In this document: one piece after another, positions 1 through 12,099 of the stretch
Layout of the letters: each line of letters begins with the position of its first letter
Numbering within the stretch: position 1 is the stretch's first letter
Assembly (NCBI GenBank): GCA_023362775.1
Contig: JALMGJ010000004.1
Span: 85,350,298-85,414,297, forward strand
Source of the DNA: Charina bottae
Lineage: Eukaryota > Chordata > Lepidosauria > Squamata > Charinaidae
Direction of reading: 5' to 3'
DNA length: 64,000 bases
Program-made: the position numbers and the translations under genes
Notes under the pieces: generated by a model
What the model was told of the DNA's origin: nothing
The model's input: the letters and a program-made list of their open reading frames with translations, nothing else
The model's database searches: none

Positions 1-780
1 CCTGTATTAGTTCCTTTATTCACTTCCTTTGGGGTGAGCAGCAAATGATATTATTTCATTTTCTATCTTTGACTAGATGAAGACGTTCAGGTATCTTCTG
101 ATTTGTATAGAATAAATGCCCTCGCTGAACTGTTGCCTTGGCAGATCAGCAGTGATTTCAAAATGTGCTGACTTTCTGGGCCTTTCAGGCTGGTCAATGA
201 GAAGCACGTTTGTAGGGTTGCTCAGGCATTCCTGGAGTAGCTGAGGCATTCATAGTACGAACCACTGTTATTCAGACTGTTATAATTCCATTGCAGCTAA
301 GTCATTACTAGCGGTCAGAGTTGGCTTATACTACAATGCCTTATTTGGGAATGTCATGTGAGAGGCTCAGAGCAGTATGAAAAACAAGAATGGCTAATTT
401 GTCTGGCTCTGCAGGGATTTATAAATTGTCCACTGGCAAAGATCTTTGAGGAGACAGTTTACATTCTTGCACAGTTGGTCACATAAACACCAAAGTAACA
501 GGTGTATTACACTTGTGCACTTTTTTCCCTTCAGGTAAAGAGGAACAAATGAAGTTTTCTTTGATGAGTGTGAAAAAATCAGAATGCTACTTGCATGACA
601 TCTAGTGGAAATACTGTGTTTTGAGAAAGTCTGAGTTCAGTAGCACTTGAATTGCAACTATATTTAAAGCAGTTCTTATGGGAACTATGAAAAGTTTAAG
701 TGCTAAAGGAGCAGGTTCAAAAATATACATCCAGGCAGAATTTGCTATCTGCATTTCTTGTCCTAATTTTTACTCATACA
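1..780. other. no feature recognised
   Basis: AT-rich, with no ORF above background and no repeat family that I recognise. Confidence 0.5.
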
Positions 781-785
781 GAGAT

Positions 786-846
<61 letters not shown>
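786..846. repeat. (GA)n microsatellite
   Basis: About 30 perfect GA units. A second array (ATT)n follows 47 bases later. Confidence 0.98.
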
Positions 847-849
<3 letters not shown>

Positions 850-890
850 TGAAGGAATTTAGTATATGGAAATTCATGTGATCGACTGCA

Positions 891-891
<1 letters not shown>

Positions 892-937
<46 letters not shown>
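892..937. repeat. (ATT)n microsatellite
   Basis: About 15 uninterrupted ATT units. Confidence 0.98.
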
Positions 938-1329
938 GCCATTGCTGTTGTACAAGCAGGAAATTAAAAGCCACCCAGCCAGTTTTCTTTGTATAAATGT
1001 TTTGTATGGAGGGGTATTGAGAAGCAGTCCTTTGGGGTGGAATTAGACCCCATCCCCTACCAAGTAGTTAATTTTGGATGTTAAATTACTGGCTTTTAAA
1101 TGTATTATTTAACTTCTACTGTCTCATAGTGATGATTGTGGAATTTTTATGTCTCATTTGACAAATAAATAACTAATTATTGGAACTGTGCAAGAGCATA
1201 ACAAATTTGGGCTTAAACCTGGATTGAATTTGTAAGTCCAGAAGTTGGTTTTATCCTTCATTTCTTGTTAATCATACTGATAACACTGTTAATTTTTAGA
1301 ATGATCCTATCATATTGGTTCTTTCAGAG

Positions 1330-1480
1330 AAACCTCAAAGAGTTTCCAGCCAACATGGATTCCAGATGGGACGAATTTACAGCTCCCAGAATTCCCAGCC
1401 ATCATAGTTAGGTCCAACATATTTTCAGGACATCAGGTTGGGCCAGGCTGTTTCGGCAATCAGAGTAGATATGATAAATT
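1330..1480. repeat. possible old interspersed repeat
   Basis: Contains the phrases agctcccagaattcccagcc and ggacatcaggttgggccagg, which resemble phrases common in squamate and other amniote dispersed repeats. I cannot name the family; it may be a hAT MITE or LINE remnant. Confidence 0.3.
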
Positions 1481-1608
1481 GTGCTGAGAGCTGAAAGCAC
1501 TTTTTTTTCCTTTCCCAAATGAGTAATAAAAATTAAAAGACTATGTGTCATGATGTCAATGAAACTGCAGTCAGTGAAGAAATTGGAACTTCAAAGAGGC
1601 TGGATATT

Positions 1609-1985
1609 TCAGTGATCTAAAACATACCTCCAAATCAACCATGAAGTACTTATAGGAAAGAAAGACAATGGTTTTGGAATAGACTTCACAATCCCCAGGT
1701 TTGAATATTCATGTGTTTCCTCCAGTTGTTCCTTTTTTATTATGACGAAGGTGTCCTCTACATACCGGATCCATTCTTTGGGTGTTATACATGGAAGTGC
1801 TATCATTTCTAGATGCTGCATTACAATCTCTGCTATGAGTCCTGAAAGTAGTGATCCCATGGGTGTTCCTTTGATTTGTTGGTATATTAGTCCATCAAAC
1901 TGAGAGTAGGTGGTGAGGCAGAGGTTGATGAGGTCCATGATTCTGGGTATTTCTATCTTAGTGTATTTGACTAGGCCGGGTGTGT
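1609..1985 (-). pseudogene. Penelope-like element reverse transcriptase fragment
   Basis: The minus strand is open for about 110-125 codons and reads like the RT core of a Penelope-like retroelement. It has PRIMDLINLCLTTYSQF, then YQQIKGTPMGSLLSGLIAEI (family form GTPMGSPLSG), then a catalytic box reading RYVEDTFVII where the family has YVDD. The second catalytic Asp position is therefore Glu, and the frame ends soon after in unrelated residues. Sequence on the upstream side (plus strand from about 1998) switches abruptly to the 3' tail of another LINE. It is a dead fragment. Assignment to Penelope rests on the GTPMGS-LSG plus YV-DTF pattern. Confidence 0.75.
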
Positions 1986-1997
1986 TTCATAGAACTG

Positions 1998-2070
1998 CTG
2001 CCATGGATGCCGCCTAGAGCCCTCCGTTAGGGAGGGGATAGGTGGGGTATAAATACGATAAATAAAATAT
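1998..2070 (+). repeat. LINE 3' tail (L2/CR1 type)
   Basis: The phrase gccgcctagagccctccgtt, a GGGA-rich box and then gtataaatacgataaataaa is the standard 3' end of a squamate L2/CR1-clade LINE. The same tail occurs inverted at 36697-36760. It abuts the Penelope RT fragment. Confidence 0.6.
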
Positions 2071-2299
2071 TATTTATACTGTGGGAAGATCTTAAACATG
2101 CACTGCATGCAAAGACATATAAGAAAATTTCTGAACTAGAAGACTTCTTACATGGAAAAAAATATCTAAAGGCAAGAATAGAAAAGGCTCTTAGCTGGCT
2201 ACAGGAAATATTTGGCAGCTGAATTTCTGCCAAAAGAGTTATTACAAAGTATTGATCAGAAGGGTGTCCAAACATCTACACCTTCCATATTTACTGTTT

Positions 2300-4750
2300 T
2301 CTTATTTTAGATCTGTGAACAACTGCTCACAAATCATAAGTATGCTTTCAAATTTACAGAAAGTCATCGAGTTTAACTTTGTTACCTTATAAATGATGTG
2401 TTAGCTTCTGTTCACTTAGGAATTCATTGACACAATTTCACCAGGGGACTTTAGCTTTCGGATATAATTGTACATTGAGTCACGTACTAATGTTGGGCTA
2501 GGCTGGCCTTGGAGCAATCTCCTTAAGATTCTGATTGGCTCCCACTGAGATTTCTCAAAAAGCTTGCCCTCTTCCTTTTCCTTTTCATTTCTTTACAGAA
2601 AATAAAGTTTTATACATTAGATGTAGAATAAAGTTAAACACCATGGTATCACTATGCAGCTGATACGATACTTGTAAAATCTATAGGGTTTGGGCCATGG
2701 CAATTTTATGAGCTGTAGTATCTGTATTTTTATTGTCTGCATTATTTCTTTATTGTCTTGCCAGCTGCTCAACTCCTGCAAATAATGATAGGCAGACTAT
2801 AGTAGGCCTTAGAGGAGCACAATTAGGATAGTACTGCAATAGTTAGTGAAAAAAGAAGGAAGAGGAATGAGATAGTTGCATAGTTGTAAACTGAGCCTGA
2901 GACAGAAGTTTATGGTAGATTAGGACAACCAAAAAGAGAGTGGCTGCTTACCTTGTGGATTTTATTCACTTCTTTACTATGCATAATTTGATTTAGTAGT
3001 AGTAGAAGTAGTAAACTTTGTTATGGTTTCTGACCAGCATATGTACGTATATGCATATATACATAATGTTCTACGTAGTTGATAAAAATAACAATTAAAA
3101 GAAATTAAAAGAGTTAAAAAGAGTTAAAAAGGAAAAGGAGGGGGAGAAGATAAAATTGTGAAGGAATCAAAGAAATGTGATTTTATTAGACAATATTGGC
3201 CACCTCACCCTCAAAGCAGGAAAGCAAAATTTGGCCACATTATGGCTAATAGGGATCTTACGGTCTGCTAGGAGGTAAGAGACGTACCAGTGATCATCTC
3301 TCCCTGGGAGTTTACGTATGAGGGACTGAATTTAATAGTAGATTTATGGTATGATGGTAAAGGGAAAAAACTGCATCAAAGATATATATTGTGATATTAA
3401 ATATCTGTGAGGGTTTGTCCCTTTTGTGCAGTGGGTTTTTTTAATGGTAATTCCAGATGAGTTTACTCCAAAGCAAATCAGATTAATGTTTTTTGCATCA
3501 TCCCCAATTCCTGTTTTAACAACACAAAGATACCTGTATTCATGAAAGATGAGAGGTATATGCTTAAGAAATGTTATAAATCTAAATTGTTCTGATCAGT
3601 AGGGAAGGAGTCTATGCCAATATGAATTACACAAAGGGCTCCTTACTTCTTTGTGTGTGTGTTTTTAAAGAAAATAGGGATCTTATTTAAATAATTGAAT
3701 AATTATTCAGACATCTTTACTAATAGCTATTTTTCTTTTCTTACAGATTATAAAATCACTCCACAATAAAACTGACTCACTAATTGATCTCTAACTGGCC
3801 AGCAACATCTCTTTAATACCAATTACAGAAACATTGCTCTTTGCAGATAAGCCCGCTATAATGGCAGCTTGTATTTCTGCTGGTGTATTATGTCATCAAG
3901 TGCCATATAGCTACTAATACTGGGAAAAAGGAATATACAGTGGACTGCTTAGGAACTCAAATCATTATTTTTTGAAGCGTCATTGAAGGTACTTGAAAAG
4001 TCCATCTATATTGGTTGCTTGTGTAATCTTATTCTTGGGAATTAATTCCTTGTTCCAGGAAAATGTTTCTTCTCAGCTGAGAATTTTTTTTAACCACTCC
4101 TCCTTAATGTTCATGAAGGTGGTTCTTCTCTCCCTCCTCTTTTTTTTAACTATTTGGGTCTCTTATAAGAATAGAGAAGTCTATTCTTCTCTCTCCTGTG
4201 TGATCTCTGCAGTACTAGACTGTGATCCTTCAGTTTACTTCCAGTATGTTTTCCCCTACCGCTTTATCATCCCTAGTGAGTTCTCAGCTTATTAATTAAT
4301 TTCTGTCTTTACTGCTGAAGGGGCCTTCATTGACTTCCTAAAAGAGCAAAAAAGTGATATAAATGTTGGATTTCAGTTTTAGGGTCTGTGAGGCCACAGT
4401 CCACCCTACCATTCTTCTTTTATGACTTGATAGACACTTTTTGGTTGACTTACACAGCCTCAAAGTACTTTTAGTTGTGATTTCTTCCTCTTCAGCCTTT
4501 TCATGAAATCAGCTCCCTAATATTTTTTAGACAGCAACCAATTTTATCATATTCAAGAAGGATTTTATTTAAATTCAGGTGTTGTGAAAGAAGTTGACCA
4601 CTACCTGGATAATGTTATAAAGTCTGGTCCTTAATCAACTAGTTAACAAGTAGACTTTCAAAAAGTTATTGTTTATAGATATTAAATCATCTGAATTTTA
4701 TTGGCTCTTTTGCTAGGATATCAACTGTATGAATTTGTTCTGATGTTTAA
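2300..4750. other. intergenic, no feature recognised
   Basis: AT-rich sequence with a few short homopolymers and poly-pyrimidine tracts. The 100-residue open frame at 3993-4295 is hydrophobic, but it has no family resemblance and sits in T-rich DNA, so I treat it as chance. Confidence 0.5.
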
Positions 4751-4751
4751 A

Positions 4752-4885
4752 TATGTCTATGAAGGTTCTCAGTCATCCAGGTGGAATTGTCTGTAGCTTG
4801 AATCATGTCAACTGGATTTCTATTTTCTCAGTGGAAACGTTTCACTCCTTATCCAAGGAGCTTCTTCAGTCTGAGCAAAGTTGGT
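4752..4885 (-). repeat. Penelope-type terminal repeat with hammerhead-like motif
   Basis: On the minus strand the unit reads CTGAAGA, a hairpin (CTCCTT, loop GGAT, AAGGAG), then GAAACGTTTCC (4869-4833), followed by a spacer ending in ccttcatagaca. The first 88 bases on the plus strand recur at 32000-32087 almost unchanged. The CTGANGA, stem, GAAA layout is the conserved core order of hammerhead ribozymes, which are known in the terminal repeats of Penelope-like elements. I infer Penelope origin from that and from the nearby Penelope RT. Confidence 0.55.
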
Positions 4886-5724
4886 AAGGGAATCCTAAAT
4901 ATGTTTCTAGGTAGCTGTGTGACCTTACACCTGTGGCTAGGTCATGGTTATATTGAGATGTTATTTTAAGTCCTTTTATCATCTAAAGGAGGATCGTTAA
5001 GATCACCATGCTGCTGTTGAGCTTGTGAAATGGTCTTAATCTTCCTAGGCACAGAAGACAAAGCAGGGAGGAAGATGGGGGAGAGGTTTCTGATGTTTAA
5101 ATGATTATAAAGTAGTTCGATTTACTAAATTGTTATATTTTTGCATGTATGAAATATTTTTAATTATTACTCATCTTTCACATTCTGATGTTTTAATTAT
5201 TCTTTGGTTTATTTATTTCACAACTTGTTCAAAAGCATGCTATTATAGTTGTTATTGTTATTTTATATGCTTTATTTATGGTTGCTATTATTACTGGGTA
5301 ATTTCATCTTGATCATTGTGCTCATCTGTGTTGGCTGTTTATTTTTAACATGTTTATATAGTATGTCTTAAACAGGTTTGTTGGGTACTGGGTGGTTTAG
5401 AAGTATAATAAATAACAATAATGCACTTGTGCTTAGATATCTCCTTTTATTTTTCAACAAATGAGTTATAATCAAAGTAGATACAAATGAGAGTGATTCA
5501 GCACTGAAAAAAAGAAGGTTCAGAGATCCTTTTGATTATTTGATATACTGTTTGAAATACAGTATTTGTTAAGAACTGGCCCTTCTATTAGGCAAATGAG
5601 GCAGCCACCTCAAAGGATAAAAAGCAGGGCTGCGAAGCAGTGTGCAACTAGTTGTATGACTGTGTAAATAAGCTTGCTGCTTTCAGATACAATAGATCAT
5701 TCTGTAAGATTTAACTATCTCCCA

Positions 5725-5830
5725 CAGGAGGTCAAAAAGTCAAGATGGTGGCCACAACCATGTGTCACACATAAAAAGGGTTTGATCACACAATTGTGCC
5801 CACCATCTTGACTTTTTTGAATCCCTCCTT
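5725..5830. repeat. imperfect palindrome, MITE-like
   Basis: The left arm (caaaaagtcaagatggtgg) and right arm (ccaccatcttgacttttttg) are inverted copies separated by about 45 bases, and the homology extends outward into aggagg / ccctcctt. Related single arms occur at about 11045-11075 and, more weakly, 52900-52940. This suggests a small inverted-repeat transposon family. I cannot name the superfamily. Confidence 0.5.
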
Positions 5831-5904
5831 GTGGACACCTGCCTGTCTAAGTAAGCAAAGTATCTTGTGCTGGCCCTGCATTGAAGTAGTTGAAATTATT
5901 TTTT

Positions 5905-6141
5905 TTAGATTTTTTTATCCCGCCTTTATTATTTTTATAAATAACTCAAGGTGCGTAACATACCTAATACTCCTTCCTCCTCCTATTTTCCCCACAACAA
6001 CAACCCTGTGAGGTGAGTTGGGCTGAGAGAGAGTGACTGGCCCAAAATCACCCAGCCGGCTTTCACGCTTAAGGCGGGACTAGAACTCATAGCCTCCTGG
6101 TTTCTAGCCTGGTACCATAACCACTAGACCAAACTGGCTTT
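5905..6141 (-). repeat. tRNA-headed SINE, 'gagccagtttggtctagtggtt' type
   Basis: On the minus strand it starts with a tRNA-like head (agtttggtctagtggttatg, with box B-like gagttctagtcccgcctt). It continues with a body containing ccagtcactctctctcagcc and ends with ataaataataaaggcgggat. The same family recurs about eight times in the window in both orientations, some as fragments. Confidence 0.8.
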
Positions 6142-6169
6142 CAGTTTTATTTTTTATTTTCCTACAATT

Positions 6170-6194
6170 ATCATCATCATCATCATCATCATCA
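6170..6194. repeat. (ATC)n microsatellite
   Basis: Eight ATC units next to the SINE head. Confidence 0.9.
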
Positions 6195-6489
6195 CAATTT
6201 AGTAGCAATGTCATGTTGTAAAGAATTCTTTGTAAATATAAAATGCAGTTGTCCATTCCAAAATATTTATGATTTTACAGTATATTTTGTAAAACAATAT
6301 TTAATAGCAATAATTTCCTTTACCTATCTAGCCGGAGTACCTGCACTTTTGTTACCAGTGCCCTGTAAATGTCAAAACCTTGGACTTAAATGTTATCTGG
6401 ATCATTTCACTTATGATCACAGTCATGCTGGAGACTGCTTTGAATTGCATAGTTGGATAGAGAGATGAATCTATAAAAGGGAGGCATTT

Positions 6490-8270
6490 GGCTCAAACGC
6501 TTGTATATAGAAAAGATTATATAAGGGATTTTTAGAGAAGTACAGCTTTCAGGATTGGACAAATCAATCTGCACAGTGCTTTGCCAGTGAAAGGCTTATT
6601 TGCTCAGGATCCATTTGAATTGCTGCTTCCATCTGAACATGTAACAAAAGTCCATTATGATATGTAAACATGGTATCTTGAAAAAGAAGCCAAGAGTACT
6701 TATTCAGTCCTATTTCCTGCTTTGAAATCTGAAGAAGGAGAAGATACGCTGAAACTATGGTTGTAACAAAGAAGACATTACTTGTCCCTTGCAAATCTCT
6801 GCTTTGATTCTCTTGGTGCTTTTTGAGATCATTTTGCTGAAATTTTAAGGAAATGATTTGCTAGGATTATCATCCTTAAGTGTTTACTCAGAGTTGAATA
6901 AATGTGAGTGCATCATATTTCTTTAGTGCACAAAAATATAAAAGATAACTTTCAGTTTCTAGTTTGCCATTTCACACATGAACTAATATCTATTCTTTAA
7001 CTATTATATAATTTTGTTTTCTCTAATATGCCTTTAATTCAAGAATCTGCAAGCATCAGTCCTCTCCAGACAAACTAGTGCAATTAAACAGATGACTGAT
7101 TTCCCCCAAATTTAAATAAACAATGCCCCAAATCTCACAAGATTACCACAATTAGTGAGATTTAGTCCATATGAGCTTGAAATGCTGAATGAGAAGAATG
7201 CTGAAATTTCATGAGATTCTAACGTTGTTGCTTAGAAGAAAATAACTATTCTAGACAACTTGTATGATGACTGGAACTATTGGGAACCCAAAATAATGTG
7301 GCTTATGAGACTGAATTGATTTGAATATAGGCTCTAGGCTAAAACTGGCTCTATATACTCTGGGAATATTTAGCTTGCTAATCACACTTGCTTTGCATTT
7401 TTATTCAAGAACTATGTTCAGACTTGGAAGTTTACTATACTATTGTGGATTATGCTATTTATTATCTTACAGTAGATAGGTAAGCAATAATTTAGGAGGT
7501 GCCTGTTCTTACATATCTATGGAGATGGAAACACCCACTGGAATATATAGCAGATGTTTCAGGTCTTTTAATGAGTGAACAAGATTATGTTCCCATGTAT
7601 AGCATATCTGCATATATTATCAAAATGATGAAACAAATGTTAGCTTCAAAAGTTCATTGTAACTATTCTGGAAAACTATTTCAAGATACTTTACTGAAGA
7701 GAAATTGATTTTGCAGCATTTAGTACATTCTTTCTCCCTGTGAAGCTTGTAAATCACTAGTCTATAAACAGAAATGTAGCTTGATTAACTTGATTCTATG
7801 AATGTTTTATGATTTTCTGAATGTGAAGAGCACTCAAAAATAGAAATTATAAACATTATTAAAATACAAATTACAAGTAAGTGCTCCCAACATTAAAAAT
7901 TATATTAATTCCACTGGAACCAAAATAGATAAAACCATCTTGTTGCTAGCAGTAAGCCATGCAAATAATTGTCACAATCACACTGTTTAAAATTTGTATT
8001 GATTATAGTTATTTTAAAAATAAAACCTTCTTTCTTTTAGAACTGTATGATAAATAGTATTATGTATGATAAAATAAAATAATGCTCCCAGTTTGTGGTT
8101 TCAGGAACATCTAGAATGCTTGGAAAAAATTAAAAAGTAAAATGCTTTCCCAATTCCACTTTAATGTTACTGCACATGTCAGGCACTTTCAGTTTCGTGA
8201 CTTTTGCTTTGACCCAGTGTTCATATCTGTGGCAGTAGGTTTATTGACCACAGATCCCACAATCATTGAA
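6490..8270. other. no feature recognised
   Basis: AT-rich intergenic DNA. The ORFs at 6564-6794 and 7499-7708 have no recognisable domain. Confidence 0.45.
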
Positions 8271-8274
8271 AAAG

Positions 8275-8276
<2 letters not shown>

Positions 8277-8312
<36 letters not shown>
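8277..8312. repeat. (ATT)n microsatellite
   Basis: About 12 ATT units. Confidence 0.97.
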
Positions 8313-8315
<3 letters not shown>

Positions 8316-8329
8316 CATCACATGATGTA

Positions 8330-10060
8330 ATCTTTTTCTTTTCAAAAGGCTCCATGTTTTACTGCTATACAAGAAAATGGGGGGGGGAGGTCCTTTATCA
8401 GGGCACTGGAGGGAATGCTAGTTATGCAGGCAATTGACAAGTATATGTTCTGCCACTTGCTGATTTTTACAAAGGATCTATCTTTAAAACTGTCAGAAAG
8501 CCTCGTCTGGCAACATGGAAAACAGAGAAGAGCTGTCAATAAGTGTTTTCATATGGACATTTCACTCTCTGTGCTTTCTGAGGAGGATCTATAATAAAGT
8601 TCTTTCTCATCCATTCATGTACTGTACATGCCTGATGTCTTCCACTCAGACAGGCACCTTATCTTAACCAAGTAACTCCACAAGAGGTCATCATTCTGGT
8701 ATGCTGACAGCTCTTCAGGAATATCTGAAAAAGAAGTCCCAAGGCAGCTGCGGTACACAAGACTACAATGGAGGTGATGGACTGCTGACATCTCCTAGGG
8801 TACTGTCAATCAAGAAATTCTTAGATGAAGCCAGACAAGTGACAACACTGTAATTCCATGGGATTTATTTTTAAAAAGAAATAATAGACTTTGTCTTTGC
8901 CTTTTGGACAACCTCTGGCTACTGCAAACTAACTAATAATATAGCATTTGTTAGTGTGAATATAATGAGAGTTGATACAAATTAGATTTTAATTGGACTG
9001 TGGTTGGTGGGTTTGTTCTGAAACCAGCAGATGTATCTGAACTGAAGATGGCAAAAGTATCTGAACTGAACTCTTCAGAGAAAATATTTTCAACTCTAAT
9101 CAAATATTTATTTTGGAAATAGCCACAAGATTTAGGAGTATAAGAATTTCTATTCTACTTCAAAATCATGTGACTTCTTTTGAAGAATTACATTCTAAGT
9201 TGTGTTTACATTTGTAGGTTGTGTCCTCAGGGGACAGGGAAGTTTGTGTGATGTAACGTTGTTTCACAGTGATTGACAACCATGAGAAAGAATGACAAGA
9301 AAAATTTGCATCTGTTTTTGTCTTGTCTTGATGTCATCTGTTTATTCCCCTATTGTCCTTGTCATTCTTGGTATAACCAAGAATCCCACTTATGCAATTT
9401 ACTTCCAGACTATTGAGAGGCTATAATATAAGAAGTCATGGAATGCATTATCTGACTAAAAAGGATCATTGTATAATGGAATGAAACCATTTTGATCTTT
9501 TGTAAACATTGTTTCTTATAATTCCTGAGTTTAATATATTAAAGCTAAATAGATGGTTTTGTTGTAATGAGCCTTACATATCAGTTAACACAAAAATGTA
9601 TAAGACAATTAAAGCATATATTTTGACCCAGGGGTGAATACAGCAGTCACTCCAGATTTTCCAAACTTTTCATTTAAAGTTTATGCAATCCAAGTTTTAC
9701 CAGAGACCAAATTGGGAATTTTCTTGCATTTAAATTATGTTTTTCACCAGTGAGGTATAGTTGTACCCAAGATTCTAACTTTTAAGGGCAATTTGTAATC
9801 CACAAGTTTGTTTTATTTGTTGCTGTGAACTTGTTACTAAAAATAGTTATGGCAAACTAAACCTGATTTGAAACTACTGAGCTCCTTTCATGTTTGTGAA
9901 TAATAAAAAAGTGCTTCCAATTTTTGGTATTTTACTGTATTGATTTTTTTCACATTTATATTGTTTTGCTATTATTGCTCTTTATGCCATGTCATTTATT
10001 TTATATTTTAAATTATTAGGTTTTTCATCTGCTGCAATCACAAGACTCTCAGCAGTTTAC
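8330..10060. other. no feature recognised
   Basis: Unique-looking AT-rich sequence with no supported gene or repeat. Confidence 0.45.
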
Positions 10061-10064
10061 AGTA

Positions 10065-10327
10065 CAGGTAGTCCCCGGGTTAAGAACACCCCGGGTTAAG
10101 GATGACCCATAGTTAAGAACAGAGCCTACTGTAGCAAAATTCAAGTTAAATACACAATGATTTGAGTTAAATACACAATGGTTCGAGTTAAATACACAAT
10201 GGTTCGAGTTTATTACGCAATACTACTTATACAGTATTATACAATAATACTGCTCTGGCTTACATATAAATATGACTTAACGACAGACCCTGGCAACAGA
10301 ACTCGTTCTTAAACCGGGGACTACCTG
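10065..10327. mobile_element. Tigger-like (Tc1/mariner) MITE
   Basis: A 263-bp element with terminal inverted repeats caggtagtccccgggtta... and ...aaaccggggactacctg, flanked on both sides by TA (10063-10064 and 10328-10329). A TA target duplication and a CAGG terminus fit the pogo/Tigger branch of Tc1/mariner. There is no transposase. The centre carries about three tandem copies of a roughly 24-base unit, gagttaaatacacaatggtt (10143-10215). Confidence 0.82.
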
Positions 10328-10671
10328 TAATAGCATATACGGAAAATCTTCCATGGTATAAAGTTAAAATTATGTACTTATCAAATCATAAAACCAAGAA
10401 CCATAGTACTTTAATCTATCCTAGGCATTGTGCATCATGATAGACCTTCAGGAACAAGTCTGTTTTCAGTAGTTTGGAGAAGAGGCCAACTTCCATTCAG
10501 GCAAAAGCCATTTTAATTCTTTCACCTCATTGTTGAGGTTGAAAAGTTGCTACATTTGCTCTGCTGTCATTTAAACTTAGAAAGAAAAGCTTAAGTTCTT
10601 AGTTGTAGCTTTGGCTTTATCTTGCTGTAACATTTTTACATTTTACATTTTACATTACATTTACATTTTAG

Positions 10672-11005
10672 GGGCGTGGTGGCTCAGCGGGTAAGATTCC
10701 AGGCTTGTCGATCAGAAGATCGCAAGTTTGGAGGTTCGAATCCCTAGCCCCGTGTGACAGAGTGAGCTCCCGCACTAGCCCCAGCTCTCGCCAACCTAGC
10801 AATTTGAAAGCATGCAAATGTAAGTAGATTAATAGGTACCACTTTGGTGGGTAGGTAACAGCGTTCCATGTGCGTCATGAGGCCACATGATCACAGAAGC
10901 GTCTTCGGACAATGCTGGCTCTTCGGCTAACAAACGGAGATGAGCACCGGCCCCTAGAGTCAGACACGACTGCACAAATGTGCGGGGGGGACCTTTACCT
11001 TTACC
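10672..11005 (+). repeat. Sauria-type tRNA SINE
   Basis: The head ggggcgtggtggctcagcgg and box B-like gaggttcgaatccc (at 10731) are followed by the long body typical of this family (taccactttggtgggtaggt, ctcttcggctaacaaacgga). It ends with cagacacgactgcacaaatg and a CCTTTA-rich tail. It is nearly full length. Confidence 0.88.
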
Positions 11006-11034
11006 TAAAGTAGAGTCACAGCTTTGACTGCAAG

Positions 11035-11078
11035 TTTGCAGCTGCCATCTTGACTTTTTGAGCCCCTCCTACAGAAAC
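11035..11078. repeat. single arm of the MITE-like family seen at 5725-5830
   Basis: Carries gccatcttgactttttgag followed by cccctcct, matching the right arm at 5800-5828. Confidence 0.4.
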
Positions 11079-11399
11079 CCTTGTTGTGTTTAAAAAATAA
11101 CTTGGACAGCAACAGGGAGTGAGAAAAGCATTATTGAAATGCATAGAAACTATTTTTTGATAATCTGTTCAGCTTTCTCAAATCCACTCTGAAATGGATG
11201 TAATTACAAAAATACATCATAGCCCCAACTTTACTATTTGCACAGGGATATCCCTGCATGATGTGTAAAAGGAATCCGAACTTATTATATTCATCCATTT
11301 GTTTTATATAATCATCACAAATGAACATTTCTCTTTCAATCATCAATATATTTTGTCCTTTGTCACCTATCAACATTTTTGTTCAGAAAACACCAGCAA

Positions 11400-12060
11400 A
11401 AGCATGAACGTCAATCAAATCTACAAAAAAAAAAGCGTTTAGAGTTAGTCTATAAAACAGTTTTGAACATTATGCTGGAATCAAGTCTATAAAATTTGTC
11501 CCCACAAAAATGAACCTGGCATGAGATTTCTATGGAATATTTTACCCTCCCAAACATTTATGTCTGTGATACATTAAACAGTGCAGAATATCTCATGATA
11601 CCAAATCATGATGTTACTGTTAATGTATCACCACATGAGCTCATAGAGTACAATTTCAAAATATTAGGAGAGGGCAACAGAAAATGGGACAAGAATTTTA
11701 ATACAATCCATAATTCTTTTCAGCATAAAAAATATGCAGAATATTCATTCTACAGAGTGGACAAACATTGCACTGGGATTTGACTGAAAGTGACTGTGAA
11801 TGTTGGAAGCATACAGATAATTCATCCTCTTAGAAAATTCACATCAGGCTTGCACAACCAATGCAGACTAACAACCCCAGTGATCTACCAGAAATTAAGT
11901 CATTTCATAAACAATATTAAGAACTTGATGAGCATCAAAGACTCAAATGACATATCCATTTAACTGCTTCTTCTTTGGCACTAAAAGCAGCCCTAGTGGG
12001 CTTGCAGGCAGTGTTAGTAGCACTTTGATCTGTGTGGGGCCTGCAATCTAATATTTTAAT
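11400..12060. other. no feature recognised
   Basis: AT-rich DNA. Two short opposing ORFs (11131-11376, 11532-11783) show no family features. Confidence 0.4.
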
Positions 12061-12066
12061 TATTTT

Positions 12067-12099
12067 GTGATCTATCTATCTATCTATCTATCTATCTCC
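12067..12099. repeat. (CTAT)n microsatellite
   Basis: Eight CTAT/TATC units. Confidence 0.95.

Noticed and set aside
3993..4295. Hydrophobic 100-residue ORF resembling a membrane protein
   Set aside because: T-rich DNA yields Phe/Leu-rich frames; no signal of conservation, start context or family.
10690..10760. tRNA gene
   Set aside because: Box A/B-like sequence is the head of a SINE with a long SINE body after it; the same applies to all other tRNA-like heads here.
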